DNA from: Microcaldota archaeon | Lineage (GTDB): Archaea; Micrarchaeota; Micrarchaeia; Micrarchaeales; Micrarchaeaceae | Assembly: GCA_021807115.1 (NCBI GenBank) | Contig: JAKAPJ010000008.1 | Span: 1 to 53,741, forward strand | Length of the DNA stretch: 53,741 bases | Direction of reading: 5' to 3' | In this document: positions 1 to 8,027 of the stretch, in pieces | Position numbering within the stretch: the first letter of the stretch is position 1 | Layout of the letters: the number at the start of each line of letters is the position of its first letter | The notes under the pieces: generated by a model | Seen by the model: the letters and a program-made list of their open reading frames with translations, nothing else | Told to the model about the DNA's origin: nothing | Database searches by the model: none | Made by a program: the position numbers and the translations under genes

Positions 1-1
1 A

Positions 2-598
2 AAGATAATACTGGGCAGTACGCGCAGTGGCAGGTTCGGCGAGAAACCGGCAAGATGGCTGCTGGAGCAGGCGAAGGCCGAGGGGTCATTCGAAGCGGAA
101 CTTCTAGACCTCAGGGATTACCCTATGCCATTCTTTGACGATTCCGTCTCCCCTTCCCGCAACACCACGGGGAAGTACCCCAATCCCACGGTGCAGAAAT
201 GGGCCGATAAGATTAGGGAAGCCGATGCGTTCATAATAGTAACCCCGGAGTACAACCACGGCTACCCTGCAGTGCTCAAGAATGCGCTAGATGTGGTATA
301 CCTGGAGTGGAATAACAAGCCGGTCGGCTTTGTAGGCTACGGAAGCGTGCTCGGGGCCAGGGCCATAGAACAACTCCGCGGCGTAGCGATTGAGCTGCAG
401 ATGGCGCCAATACGCAATGCCATACACATACCTGGCGATGTATACATGGCAGCCGCAGGTAATGGCGGCGCTGACCTGTCCGTATTCAAGTCCCTGAGGG
501 ATGGGCCGATGGGCGACAGGGTTGCAGGTTTCTTCACGCAGTTGGCGTGGTGGGCCTCGGCGCTGAAGGCGGCAAGGCAAGCCAAGACTAGGCAATAA
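2..598 (+). CDS. NADPH-dependent FMN reductase family protein, 5' truncated by the window edge
   Basis: The reading frame is open from base 2, so the true start lies outside the window. The first visible residues, KIILGSTRSGRFGEKPARWL, match the phosphate-binding start of flavodoxin-like NAD(P)H:FMN reductases (GSTR.GR..). Further along, TPEYNHGYPAVLKNALD is the second flavin-contact loop of this family. These are soluble cytoplasmic proteins that pass hydride from NAD(P)H to FMN or reduce quinones and azo compounds; the substrate cannot be told here. Only the first few residues are missing. The gene ends 23 bases before the 3' end of the opposite-strand tRNA-Met. Confidence 0.85.
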   Translation, partial: KIILGSTRSGRFGEKPARWLLEQAKAEGSFEAELLDLRDYPMPFFDDSVSPSRNTTGKYPNPTVQKWADKIREADAFIIVTPEYNHGYPAVLKNALDVVYLEWNNKPVGFVGYGSVLGARAIEQLRGVAIELQMAPIRNAIHIPGDVYMAAAGNGGADLSVFKSLRDGPMGDRVAGFFTQLAWWASALKAARQAKTRQ

Positions 599-620
599 GC
601 CACACATAGGAGACAATGGC

Positions 621-737
621 TGGCGGAGGTGGGATTTGAACCCACGACCTCTAGATTTCCTAGTCATAGCATAAAGCTCATTACTCATAATGCTCGGCAT
701 ATGAGTCTAGCGCTCTACCAGGCTGAGCTACCCCGCC
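621..737 (-). tRNA. tRNA-Met (CAT), elongator type, with a 43-nt intron
   Basis: On the minus strand the acceptor GGCGGGG pairs with CTCCGCC and is followed by discriminator A. The D-arm is GCTC/GAGC, the anticodon stem CTAGA/TCTAG and the T-arm GTGGG/CCCAC. The anticodon is CAT. The stem lacks the three G:C pairs of the initiator, and the body resembles archaeal elongator Met rather than Ile2. About 43 nt (plus-strand 657-699) interrupt the anticodon loop after position 37, the canonical site for archaeal bulge-helix-bulge splicing. No 3' CCA is encoded. Confidence 0.93.
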
Positions 738-763
738 TAAGCTTATTTGTGTATGGTAAAAGC

Positions 764-771
764 TTTATAAG
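764..771 (-). promoter_or_regulatory. TATA box of tRNA-Met
   Basis: Read on the minus strand this is TTATAAAG, centred about 30 bases upstream of the mature tRNA 5' end at 737, the spacing expected for an archaeal TBP site. Confidence 0.6.
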
Positions 772-837
772 ATTTGTAACACTCTGCCCCTGGCGGGCAT
801 GGATGGGGGCGCATGCGGATTGACGGGGAGGTCGAAA

Positions 838-849
838 ACTTTATATATT
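838..849 (+). promoter_or_regulatory. TATA box of the AAA-AAA-Lon gene
   Basis: ACTTTATATATT is a strong archaeal TATA element. Initiation about 25 nt downstream (near 870) would leave a roughly 40-nt leader carrying the Shine-Dalgarno AGGAGG at 901-906. Confidence 0.6.
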
Positions 850-909
850 AGTGTCGGATAGAGTGTAACCTTATTGTTGCGCGGAGGCGCACGGGGAGTG
901 AGGAGGCAT

Positions 910-3813
910 ATGGTTGAAAAGGAGGGCGGACATGCCAAGCCTGAGGATAGCGCAGCAAAAAGGGCCAGGAAGGATGCAATGTCCAGGCCAGACACCGCAG
1001 TGCGCTACCTTTTCAGCAAGAAATATAGGAATGACCTGAAGAGCCAGAAGGCGGCGGAGGCCGCGCAGGGGGTGGGCGCGGGGGAAGAGGAGGTTTACAC
1101 TGGGCTGTTTGGCATGCAGGGGCCGCCAGGATACAATAAAAAGACGCCGGCCGAGACGCTTAGGGCCCAGGTATCCGAGGCGGGCCAGATGGTTACGCCG
1201 TATGCGGAGAGGGCGGCGGCGCTTGTGGGCTACGACAGGATCATGGAGGAGATCAGGGACGCGGTACAGTACCACATTATCAAGGATACGGGCTTCATAC
1301 AGGCGAGAGGGGCGGCTGTTCCCCCACAGATCTTCATAATCAAGGGATCGAGCGGCATGGGTAAGACCGCGCTGGTTAACGCGGCCATGTACGAGGCGTG
1401 GCAGATGGGAAAAGAGAGCGGTGTGGCGGTCTATTCCAAGACCCCGGAGGTTTCAAAGTTCAGCAACAAGATGTATGGTGAGTCAGAGAAACAGACCGAG
1501 GTAATATTCGATGATTCGTTCAAGAGGCCCACGGTGCTGTTCATAGACGAGGCTCAGGCGGTATTGAACAAAGGCGCCAACCCCGATCTTAACGAGGGCA
1601 ATACCGATGCCCCGGCGAGGACCCGCGACATGATTATACAGAAGATAAACCAGATGGCGGATTTCAAGAAACCGTGCGTGCTCATACTCGCAACTGACGA
1701 CTTCGAGATACTGCCCGACCCTATAAAGAGGAGGGCGGCAGGGGGCACGTTCGACCTGAACCTGGAGCTGACGCGCAATGATCTGGTGGAGATAACGAGG
1801 AGGGCCCTTGAGCGCCACTCCATGAGCTACCTGCCGGCGGCGGGGGTGCTTGATGCCGTGGAAATGAGCATAAAGGGCGAGGGCCACTCGCACCTTACAC
1901 CGGCCGACGTGACCACTGCGGTGAACAAGGTCGATAGGGGGAACAGGAAGCCCATCCGCGCTTCGGAGTTCCGCAAGCTCGCAAAGGGGGAGGCGGCCAA
2001 AAGGGAGCAGGAGGTGCCGAAGGTGACACTGGACGACTTCAGGAAGCTCAAGGGGCTCAGGGAGTACGATGAGAGCAGGAAGAGCAAGGATATCAGCCGG
2101 ATGATATCGAAAATAAAGCCCACGCTCACGCTTGACGACGTCGGCGGGCAGTCGCCCATGAAGGAGGACATGCTCACTGACGTGGAGCTTGCCTTGGACC
2201 CGGAAAACACCAAGCAGGCAGGGGCATCGCCTATACGAGGCATAATGCTGTACGGGCCCCCCGGCACGGGAAAGACATATGTTGCCAAGGCGGTTGCTGG
2301 GGAGGTAAATGCCACTGTGTATGAGGTAAGCGGCTCGGAGATAATGAAGCCGTATTATGGCCAGAGCGACAAGTTGATAAGGGATCTTTTTGCTGACGCT
2401 AGAAAGAATGCGCCGTCCATGATCATATTTGACGAGATAGACGCCATCACTGCGGACAGGGCGTCACTTGGCGGCTCGGATGGCAGGCACACGGTAATAA
2501 CCACGCTGCTTTCCGAGATGGACGGACTGAACCCGAAGGACGGCGTTGTGGTGATTGGGACAACGAACATACTGGATTCGGTGGATCCGGCATTCAAGAG
2601 GCCGGGGAGGTTCGACAGGCTACTGCATGTAGACCTGCCTAAAAGTGACGCGGAGGCGCTTGAGGTAATAAACGTTCACATGAGAAAGTGCATGGGCATT
2701 CTCGATCCTTCCGCAACCAACGAGAGCGTGCTTGCGCTTTTCAACAAGAGGACTTTCTCGCCGGCTAGAATAAAGAGGGTTGTAAGCGATGCCGCGCAGC
2801 TGAGGCTGAAGGAGCTGAATGCCATCCGCAGGATAACAAACTTAGGTGGTAACAACCAGCAGGGGCTAGAAAATGCCATGAAAAAGTACGGTGGGGATTT
2901 CAAGCGCGCATGCGACAACCTCGGAATACCGCTCAAGGATCGTGCGACGGAGAAAGACCTAACTCCCGAGGTATATGAAGCGCTACGGCATGTGGACCCA
3001 AACAAGTACCATATAACGATGGCGCATTTCAGGACCGCACTTGACATGATGAAGGACGAGATGTTTGACGAGATAAGGGGCGTGACGGCGGCGCTCAGGG
3101 GCAATGCCCCAAAGCCCGAAGTAGGGAAGGTATACGGGCTCTCCGTACTGAGCGACAACGGCGGCGGTGCAGGGACCGAGGGGATGGTTAGCATAATAGA
3201 GTGCAAGGGCGACCCGGGCGCCGGAAGGGGCGCGGCGAACGTTGTCGGCAGCGAGATAGCCAAATCCATCAAGGAAAGCGCAGAGGGCGCGAGGGTGTTC
3301 ATCAATGAGCAGTCAGGCTGGGCCATGAGGCACCATGAGTTCACGCTCGACTTCGTCACTGCGATGAAGGGGGTTGACAGGGAGATGATAGCCGGGCCTA
3401 GCGCGGGGGCGGCGATGGCGCTCGCACTTTACAGCAGGGCGACGAACACTGAGGTGCTGCCGAACGTAGTGGTAACTGGTGGCATAACGATAAACGGCGA
3501 AATCCTGAAGGTGGGGGGGCTGGACCACAAGGGGATGGGAAAGATGGTGGCGGCCATTGAAACTGAGGGGGTGGACACCATTGTCATACCCAAAGCGAAC
3601 TACGACGGGTTAAGCGCCGAGGACATTGAATCGTTTTCCAAGCACAACCTGAAGGTGGTGCCAGCAAGCACGTTCTGGGACGTTGCGAAGGCGGCACTTG
3701 TAGGGAACCCTGGCGAGCAGCAGGCAAAGGAGGCGCTGAAAAACTTTGAGAAGCTCAAGCAATATCAGCGCACCGAGGGCCGCGATGCGGCGCAGCCCCA
3801 GGCAGAACAGTGA
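910..3813 (+). CDS. Tandem AAA+ ATPase fused to a Lon-type (S16) protease domain
   Basis: 967 residues from the ATG at 910, chosen because AGGAGG lies four bases upstream; a longer TTG-initiated frame from 874 would read through that site. Module 1 has Walker A GSSGMGKT (146-153) and Walker B FIDEA (DE at 213-214). Module 2 is of the Cdc48/FtsH class: GPPGTGKT (449-456), IIFDEIDA (DE at 508-509) and GTTN...RPGRFDR with its arginine-finger region. The C-terminus is a Lon proteolytic domain with catalytic Ser in GPSAGAA (S831) and Lys in GMGKMVAA (K878). No membrane helix is seen, unlike archaeal LonB, which has one AAA+ module and is membrane bound. It is inferred to unfold proteins with a p97-like double ring and degrade them in an attached serine protease chamber. 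Confidence 0.9.
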   Translation: MVEKEGGHAKPEDSAAKRARKDAMSRPDTAVRYLFSKKYRNDLKSQKAAEAAQGVGAGEEEVYTGLFGMQGPPGYNKKTPAETLRAQVSEAGQMVTPYAERAAALVGYDRIMEEIRDAVQYHIIKDTGFIQARGAAVPPQIFIIKGSSGMGKTALVNAAMYEAWQMGKESGVAVYSKTPEVSKFSNKMYGESEKQTEVIFDDSFKRPTVLFIDEAQAVLNKGANPDLNEGNTDAPARTRDMIIQKINQMADFKKPCVLILATDDFEILPDPIKRRAAGGTFDLNLELTRNDLVEITRRALERHSMSYLPAAGVLDAVEMSIKGEGHSHLTPADVTTAVNKVDRGNRKPIRASEFRKLAKGEAAKREQEVPKVTLDDFRKLKGLREYDESRKSKDISRMISKIKPTLTLDDVGGQSPMKEDMLTDVELALDPENTKQAGASPIRGIMLYGPPGTGKTYVAKAVAGEVNATVYEVSGSEIMKPYYGQSDKLIRDLFADARKNAPSMIIFDEIDAITADRASLGGSDGRHTVITTLLSEMDGLNPKDGVVVIGTTNILDSVDPAFKRPGRFDRLLHVDLPKSDAEALEVINVHMRKCMGILDPSATNESVLALFNKRTFSPARIKRVVSDAAQLRLKELNAIRRITNLGGNNQQGLENAMKKYGGDFKRACDNLGIPLKDRATEKDLTPEVYEALRHVDPNKYHITMAHFRTALDMMKDEMFDEIRGVTAALRGNAPKPEVGKVYGLSVLSDNGGGAGTEGMVSIIECKGDPGAGRGAANVVGSEIAKSIKESAEGARVFINEQSGWAMRHHEFTLDFVTAMKGVDREMIAGPSAGAAMALALYSRATNTEVLPNVVVTGGITINGEILKVGGLDHKGMGKMVAAIETEGVDTIVIPKANYDGLSAEDIESFSKHNLKVVPASTFWDVAKAALVGNPGEQQAKEALKNFEKLKQYQRTEGRDAAQPQAEQ

Positions 3814-4204
3814 TTTTTCTGCGAACATGAGGCCGTATTGGCAATATGCGGCCCGCATACTTGCGCATTGCCGTAACGGTAAGATCGCCTTTCTCTTCGT
3901 GGTCGGCGAGCACTATTGTTGCTATGCCGGCAAAAAGCAGCAGTAGCGCGGAATAGAGGAACGTTTCAATCTCTGCGCCCAGCACATGGACGTCCAGCAT
4001 GTTCTGCTGGCCATACACCCATGCGCGCGAGCCCAGTGCGGGCGGCTCAAGTATCGCAGTCAGCATTATCCCCAGCAATGCCATGGCCCCCAGAAACCTC
4101 GCGTAGGGCCGCAGGTCCCTGCGCACAAGGGCGAGCTCGATGAGCAGCGCGCCTCCGGCAAAAAGGAATATCGACATCAGGTATGTCAGCTGCTGGAGGC
4201 TCAC
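3755..4204 (-). CDS. Lycopene cyclase domain membrane protein, second subunit (CrtYd-like)
   Basis: 149 residues starting at a GTG whose last two bases and the following A are the stop codon of the upstream gene (GTGA overlap, plus-strand 4201-4204). It has about three hydrophobic segments. LTAILEPPALGSRAWVYG and GAEIETFLYSALLLLFAG resemble the W.Y and IE-core repeats of heterodimeric bacterial/archaeal and fungal CarRA-type cyclases. With its partner it would cyclise the ends of lycopene toward beta-carotene in the membrane. Its polar C-terminal tail overlaps the 3' end of the convergent AAA-AAA-Lon gene by 59 bases. Confidence 0.75.
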   Translation of the reverse strand: MSLQQLTYLMSIFLFAGGALLIELALVRRDLRPYARFLGAMALLGIMLTAILEPPALGSRAWVYGQQNMLDVHVLGAEIETFLYSALLLLFAGIATIVLADHEEKGDLTVTAMRKYAGRILPIRPHVRRKITVLPGAAPHRGPRCADIA

Positions 4205-4533
4205 CTTCTCACCTTCTTGGGCATCAGGAACCTTCCGAAGCGCGCCCTTATTATCAGGACCATGGTCGTAACCAGCATGCCGAGGAATATCATGAAACAG
4301 TATTCCTCTATTGGCAGGGTGAAGATGTATATGCCCACCACGCTGTGCACCGGGAATGACCATGTGTTTGTCGCAAGTGCAAAAAAGTCCCAGGGAACGC
4401 CGATAGCCATTGACAGCAGGGCGGATATCGCCAGCGTCTTTTTGTGGCGGATTACGAGGCTGCCGTGCGTTGCCCACAATACGGCAAGGGGTAGCCATAC
4501 GTAGACTGCGAGCCATGTGAGGTATGCAGGCAT
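4201..4533 (-). CDS. Lycopene cyclase domain membrane protein, first subunit (CrtYc-like)
   Basis: 110 residues with three membrane helices. The signature G.PWDFFALATNTWSFP followed by IFTLPIEEYCFMI is the hallmark of the CrtYc/CrtYd/CarRA lycopene cyclase domain, including the PIEE acidic motif. It is translationally coupled to the second subunit by a 4-base overlap, so both halves should be made in equal amounts. No carotenoid synthase, desaturase, dioxygenase or rhodopsin gene lies in this window, so the lycopene source and the use of the product are unknown. A minus-strand TTTTAAGA near 4566 could be its TATA box. Confidence 0.85.
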   Translation of the reverse strand: MPAYLTWLAVYVWLPLAVLWATHGSLVIRHKKTLAISALLSMAIGVPWDFFALATNTWSFPVHSVVGIYIFTLPIEEYCFMIFLGMLVTTMVLIIRARFGRFLMPKKVRR

Positions 4534-4623
4534 TGAGAACCAACGCAGGTTTGTCTGAGCGGCATCTTAAAACCCTTTTGCACGCATCCGTCAATCAGAC
4601 CGCGGCGCATTGCGCTGCGCCGC

Positions 4624-4636
4624 AAACGATAAATAC
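4624..4636 (+). promoter_or_regulatory. TATA box of the EamA-like gene
   Basis: AACGATAAATACG lies about 30 bases upstream of the ATG at 4663, consistent with a leaderless or nearly leaderless transcript. Confidence 0.5.
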
Positions 4637-4662
4637 GCCGATTGCATATCTTAGTGGTGCCA

Positions 4663-5577
4663 ATGGACAGTGTGAGGAAGGGATTGGGGCTGGCGCTGGC
4701 CTCTTCGGTGGCGTGGTCGTTCTGGACCGTGCTAATAGACGTAGTGGACGGGATGGGCAAATCCAACTACATAGCTTACCTCACCATCGTGGAGCTTTTT
4801 GTCATAGCGCTAAATCTGGCATTCCTCCGCTTTTACAAGACGAAGGCGACGAGGCCGCCTAGGCTACATGGGGCCAGGGGCATAACGCGCTACCCCGTAT
4901 ACGCCGGGCTTTGCTTCGGGGTGGGCAACATCATATTTTACGCGCTGGTGGGCGGCAAGGACTACCCGTTCGTGGCATCGATGATGTTCAGCAGCGTGGT
5001 GATACTCGCGCTGCTTCTGGGCAGGATCACAAAGCGCAGGATAGGTGCGCTTTATGTCGTGGGGACCATGATAACGTTTGCAGGCCTTGTCGCCCAGGCC
5101 GTGGTCCTGTATGGTACGGACCTGGCGCTTGCAGCGGGTATAATAATATATTCAGCGGCCATGTCGTTGTCCTATGCGCTTGGGTACTATTTCGCTATCT
5201 ACTATGCGTACGAGGGGATAGACCCGGTTAGGACGCTGCCTCAGGTGTATGTCCCAATACTGGCCACCGCCATATTGTTCGGAATTGCAACGGGCGGCTA
5301 TTCCGGCCTTGCCATGATAACCCCGGAGGAGGTGCTGATATGCCTGCTCATAGCGGTTGCCGTTATAGTCGGGTACCTGACAGAGGAATTCGCGTTCGCC
5401 GCGCTGCGCGGCGCGAAGACCAAATACCTAAACATAGCCAATATCCTCACCAATCTTGAGATAGTTGGTGCAGGGGTCTTCACCGCGTTCTTCCTGCACC
5501 TGGCATACCAGTGGCTCCTGGCAGGCCTGGCACTGACGTTCATAGGCATACTTGTAATAGAGAGGTCCAAGGACTGA
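4663..5577 (+). CDS. EamA/DMT-family integral membrane transporter-like protein
   Basis: 304 residues from the ATG at 4663 (MDSVRKGLG). In-frame TTG and GTG codons at 4642-4657 are possible alternative starts, but the TATA spacing favours 4663. The protein has about ten alternating hydrophobic helices with short loops, in two similar halves (first helix VAWSFWTVLIDVVDG; late pair VGAGVFTAFFLHLAY and LLAGLALTFIGILVIE), which fits the drug/metabolite transporter fold. Substrate unknown. There is no retinal-lysine helix, so it is not a rhodopsin despite the neighbouring carotenoid genes. Confidence 0.7.
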   Translation: MDSVRKGLGLALASSVAWSFWTVLIDVVDGMGKSNYIAYLTIVELFVIALNLAFLRFYKTKATRPPRLHGARGITRYPVYAGLCFGVGNIIFYALVGGKDYPFVASMMFSSVVILALLLGRITKRRIGALYVVGTMITFAGLVAQAVVLYGTDLALAAGIIIYSAAMSLSYALGYYFAIYYAYEGIDPVRTLPQVYVPILATAILFGIATGGYSGLAMITPEEVLICLLIAVAVIVGYLTEEFAFAALRGAKTKYLNIANILTNLEIVGAGVFTAFFLHLAYQWLLAGLALTFIGILVIERSKD

Positions 5578-5696
5578 ATGCAATGCCACGGCGCGTTTTC
5601 TGGGAATGCTTTTATTATTGAGCGGAGATTGATACACTGAATGCGTCACGGGGCGCCCGCTCGCATGCGGATCGCAGCATAGCGCCGTACGGCAGG

Positions 5697-6719
5697 TTGG
5701 TTTATTTGGCAATTTGGGGCAGAAGTGCATTTGCGGTATTGGCGGCAATAGTAGCAATAGCAGCGGCTGGGCTGCTGCTGTACTATGTTTTGTCGCATAC
5801 GGAGTTCAGCCTGTCATACCTGCTGAACCCCCCGCAGGGGCTTACCCTCACCGAAATACTGACAATAGCGTTCGTCCTGGGCGTGCTCCACGGAGTCACG
5901 CCGGACGAGCACACATGGCCGATAACTTTCAGCTATGCGGTGGGCAGCTACAGCACAAGGAAGGGAATGAAGGCAGGCTTCGCCTTCTCGGCGGGATTCA
6001 CCGTGCAGCGCGCGCTGCTGACGACCCTTGGGTTCCTCGGGCTCGCGGCAATATACAAGCAGTACAATCTTGACGGACCGATCTATATGCTTGTCGGGAT
6101 CGCGATGGCAGTGGTAGGGATGTACGTCCTGAACAAGAAGGCATATCTGCACATACCCTTCGACGTGATGCTGGGCAGCGAGCACCATTCGAAGGGCCTG
6201 GGCAGGACCCCGATGCACGATGTGGACCCGAAAGTCGCCGTAATCCACGGGCTGATTGCGGGATTCGGGTTCGGCGCGTATGCAACCATAATAACGTTCA
6301 TGCTAGCGCCGCAGGTGCCCTCCCTGATTTATGCGCCGCTGCCCGGGATTATGTTCGGGCTCGGCACGATGGTCATGCAGATCACGTTCGGCGCAGTGTT
6401 CGCGAACTTCGCCAGGCTGAAGAGGCTGAGCGAAAGGCAGGTGAAGTACGTGGGCCAGAAAACCGCGGGCAGGACCCTCCTGTACGGCGGGATTGCGTTC
6501 TTCGTGATAGGCGCGCTCGTGGTGGTGTTCCCATCCATAGAGGGACTTGCCATAAGCACAGGCAACCCGATACCCAACCTGGATTCCATAGGAGTAGCGA
6601 CCGTGCTGGTGCTGCTGGTTGTGGGGGCTATAGGGATTGGCAGCCTGGTAAGCGGATTCAGGGAGGTATTGGCGATGGGAGACCGCAGCGCACACACACG
6701 CGGCAGAAAGGCAAACTGA
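5697..6719 (+). CDS. NicO/UreH-like polytopic membrane protein, possible metal transporter
   Basis: 340 residues with about seven or eight membrane helices. The start is taken as TTG at 5697 with GGCAGG just upstream; no in-frame ATG or GTG is available before the first helix. The motif LGVLHGVTPDEHTWPITF resembles the His/Asp-rich first signature of nickel/cobalt and UreH/NicO permeases (HG..PDH). A cytoplasmic loop near the middle contains HHSKG and HDVDPK, and a second conserved helix starts IHGLIAGFGFG. Divalent metal export or uptake is an inference from these motifs. Upstream, TTTTATTATT (5609-5618) could be the TATA box; the leader contains a 13-codon ORF at 5641-5682. Confidence 0.6.
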   Translation: MVYLAIWGRSAFAVLAAIVAIAAAGLLLYYVLSHTEFSLSYLLNPPQGLTLTEILTIAFVLGVLHGVTPDEHTWPITFSYAVGSYSTRKGMKAGFAFSAGFTVQRALLTTLGFLGLAAIYKQYNLDGPIYMLVGIAMAVVGMYVLNKKAYLHIPFDVMLGSEHHSKGLGRTPMHDVDPKVAVIHGLIAGFGFGAYATIITFMLAPQVPSLIYAPLPGIMFGLGTMVMQITFGAVFANFARLKRLSERQVKYVGQKTAGRTLLYGGIAFFVIGALVVVFPSIEGLAISTGNPIPNLDSIGVATVLVLLVVGAIGIGSLVSGFREVLAMGDRSAHTRGRKAN

Positions 6720-6745
6720 GGATTAATGCGTGCAATGTATGTTTA

Positions 6746-6818
6746 TGCGATCGCCGGGATTTGAACCCGGGTTTTTGCCTTGGAGGGGCAAAGTCCTACC
6801 AGGCTAGACTACAATCGC
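6746..6818 (-). tRNA. tRNA-Gly (TCC)
   Basis: The acceptor GCGATTG pairs with CGATCGC (one T:G pair), discriminator A. D-arm GTCT/GGAC, anticodon stem TTGCC/GGCAA, T-arm CCGGG/CCCGG. The anticodon loop reads CCTCCAA, so the anticodon is TCC but position 33 is C instead of the nearly universal U. No CCA is encoded. A minus-strand TATA-like stretch at 6846-6854 lies 28 bases upstream of the 5' end. Confidence 0.92.
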
Positions 6819-6963
6819 ACAATATTGGATAAATGACACGCTAACATATATAATGTATAGCATTGGTGTTTGACGGTATGCGGGCGCGCGAGCCGCCTGC
6901 TGCGGCTCGGCGTATTGCCCTGGCCTGCGCATGCTGCACTCCGGTGCATTCTGCGCCGCGGAT

Positions 6964-7242
6964 TCACTTGGTCTGCGCGGCTATTATTATCGCAGCCGCA
7001 CCCAGTGCGAGCTTCTTTTTCCTCGCAACCCTCATGGCCCTTATTGCATACTCCGCAGCCCTCTCTGCAAGCACGGCCTTGAGCGCCGAATTTGCAGTGC
7101 CGTTGATGTCGGTCATTCCAGCTGCCTCGAAGATTGCAGTAAGGTTGCTGCCCCTCAGTGCCTCAGCTGCCCTGCCCATTAGTTTGGCTTTGTCTCCGCC
7201 AACCACTATGCCGGGAACCTTCATCTTGTCCGTCATCCCCAT
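6964..7242 (-). CDS. Small protein of unknown function with a hydrophobic C-terminus
   Basis: 92 residues; not a family I recognise. An amphipathic helical middle (LMGRAAEALRGSNLTAIFEA) is followed by a basic patch (RVARKKK) and a short hydrophobic segment LALGAAAIIIAA, which could be a tail anchor. The start at 7242 (or ATG 7236) follows GAAAGGGG. A minus-strand TTTAAATA near 7273 gives correct promoter spacing. The clean promoter, ribosome site and biased composition support a real gene. Confidence 0.6.
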   Translation of the reverse strand: MGMTDKMKVPGIVVGGDKAKLMGRAAEALRGSNLTAIFEAAGMTDINGTANSALKAVLAERAAEYAIRAMRVARKKKLALGAAAIIIAAQTK

Positions 7243-7343
7243 CCCCTTTCATAACCCATTCTCATGGCCACTATTTAAAGGTTTTGTGGAAATTTCCAAT
7301 AATTTCTTAGAATATAGACGGCGTTGCTGCGAGCAGGGGCGCT

Positions 7344-7937
7344 TCAGGACACCCACAGCCGGTCGAAGTGCGATGACAGCTCCCTGATCCTGGACCTGTC
7401 CTTGATGATCTCTATGTGCTCTATGTTACGGTGCATGCCGCTGTACGTCAGGTTGGCGCTGCCGACTATTGCGGTGTCCTCGGTTATGTATAGCTTCTCG
7501 TGTATGAACGGCCCGTCCGACACCTTCAGATGCAGCCTGGGCATGCCCAGCCTGGAGAAGAAGGAAAGGTATGCGGCGAGCGCCGTGAGCGCGAACAGCA
7601 GCAATGCCGCCGAATAATACCTCATCGAAAACACGACTGCCGTCAGTGCGGCCAGGGCCAGCACGGGCTTGAGCCTGACCTTCTTGGCCTTTGATTCCAG
7701 GAAATCTATCGCCGCACGCTGGGACCTGCCGGTCGTGGCGCCCTTGCGCCTTGAGACTATGACGTACACGCTCTTTCTCTTGGACGCCTCGAAGAGCATC
7801 CTGGAGTAGTATTCGCTTATGAAGGGGGTCACCACCTTTAGCGAGCTGCCGCTGCCCTTTATCAGTTTCTCTATGTGCCTGTAGCTGTCGCTGCCGCTGT
7901 ATCCCGAGCTATTCTGACTGGCTGGAAGACCGAACAT
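7344..7937 (-). CDS. Phospholipase D-like (HKD) protein with an internal membrane hairpin
   Basis: 197 residues with a single HKD catalytic motif near the C-terminus: HEKLYITEDTAIVGSANLT, containing the His, Lys, Asp and GS..N of the PLD superfamily. The N-terminal half carries the family's first strands (KVVTPFISEYYSRMLF; VYVIVSRRKG). Between them two hydrophobic helices (about residues 95-128) interrupt the fold, so the catalytic face probably lies at the membrane. With one HKD it should act as a homodimer. Phosphodiesterase or nuclease activity is inferred; the substrate could be lipid or nucleic acid. The promoter region (TATTAATTAATA at 7952-7963) is shared with the divergent IleRS gene. 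Confidence 0.8.
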   Translation of the reverse strand: MFGLPASQNSSGYSGSDSYRHIEKLIKGSGSSLKVVTPFISEYYSRMLFEASKRKSVYVIVSRRKGATTGRSQRAAIDFLESKAKKVRLKPVLALAALTAVVFSMRYYSAALLLFALTALAAYLSFFSRLGMPRLHLKVSDGPFIHEKLYITEDTAIVGSANLTYSGMHRNIEHIEIIKDRSRIRELSSHFDRLWVS

Positions 7938-8027
7938 CGCCTACACGAAATCTATTAATTAATATGCATGAAAATACTTAATACTTCAACGGAGGGGGCG
8001 TCGCATTCTTGCAGCGATGGTGGTAGC

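Noticed and set aside
287-700. Minus-strand frames opposite the FMN reductase and through tRNA-Met
   Set aside because: They are shadows of the real reductase frame and would translate across a tRNA gene.
3755-4594. A 279-residue protein covering both lycopene cyclase regions in one frame
   Set aside because: The part upstream of 4204 runs in a different frame from the true CrtYc-like gene and has no membrane pattern; the GTG at 4204 gives a complete CrtYd-like protein.
4663-5577. Rhodopsin or heliorhodopsin next to the carotenoid genes
   Set aside because: About ten helices in two similar halves and no retinal-binding lysine motif in a last helix; it fits the DMT/EamA fold.
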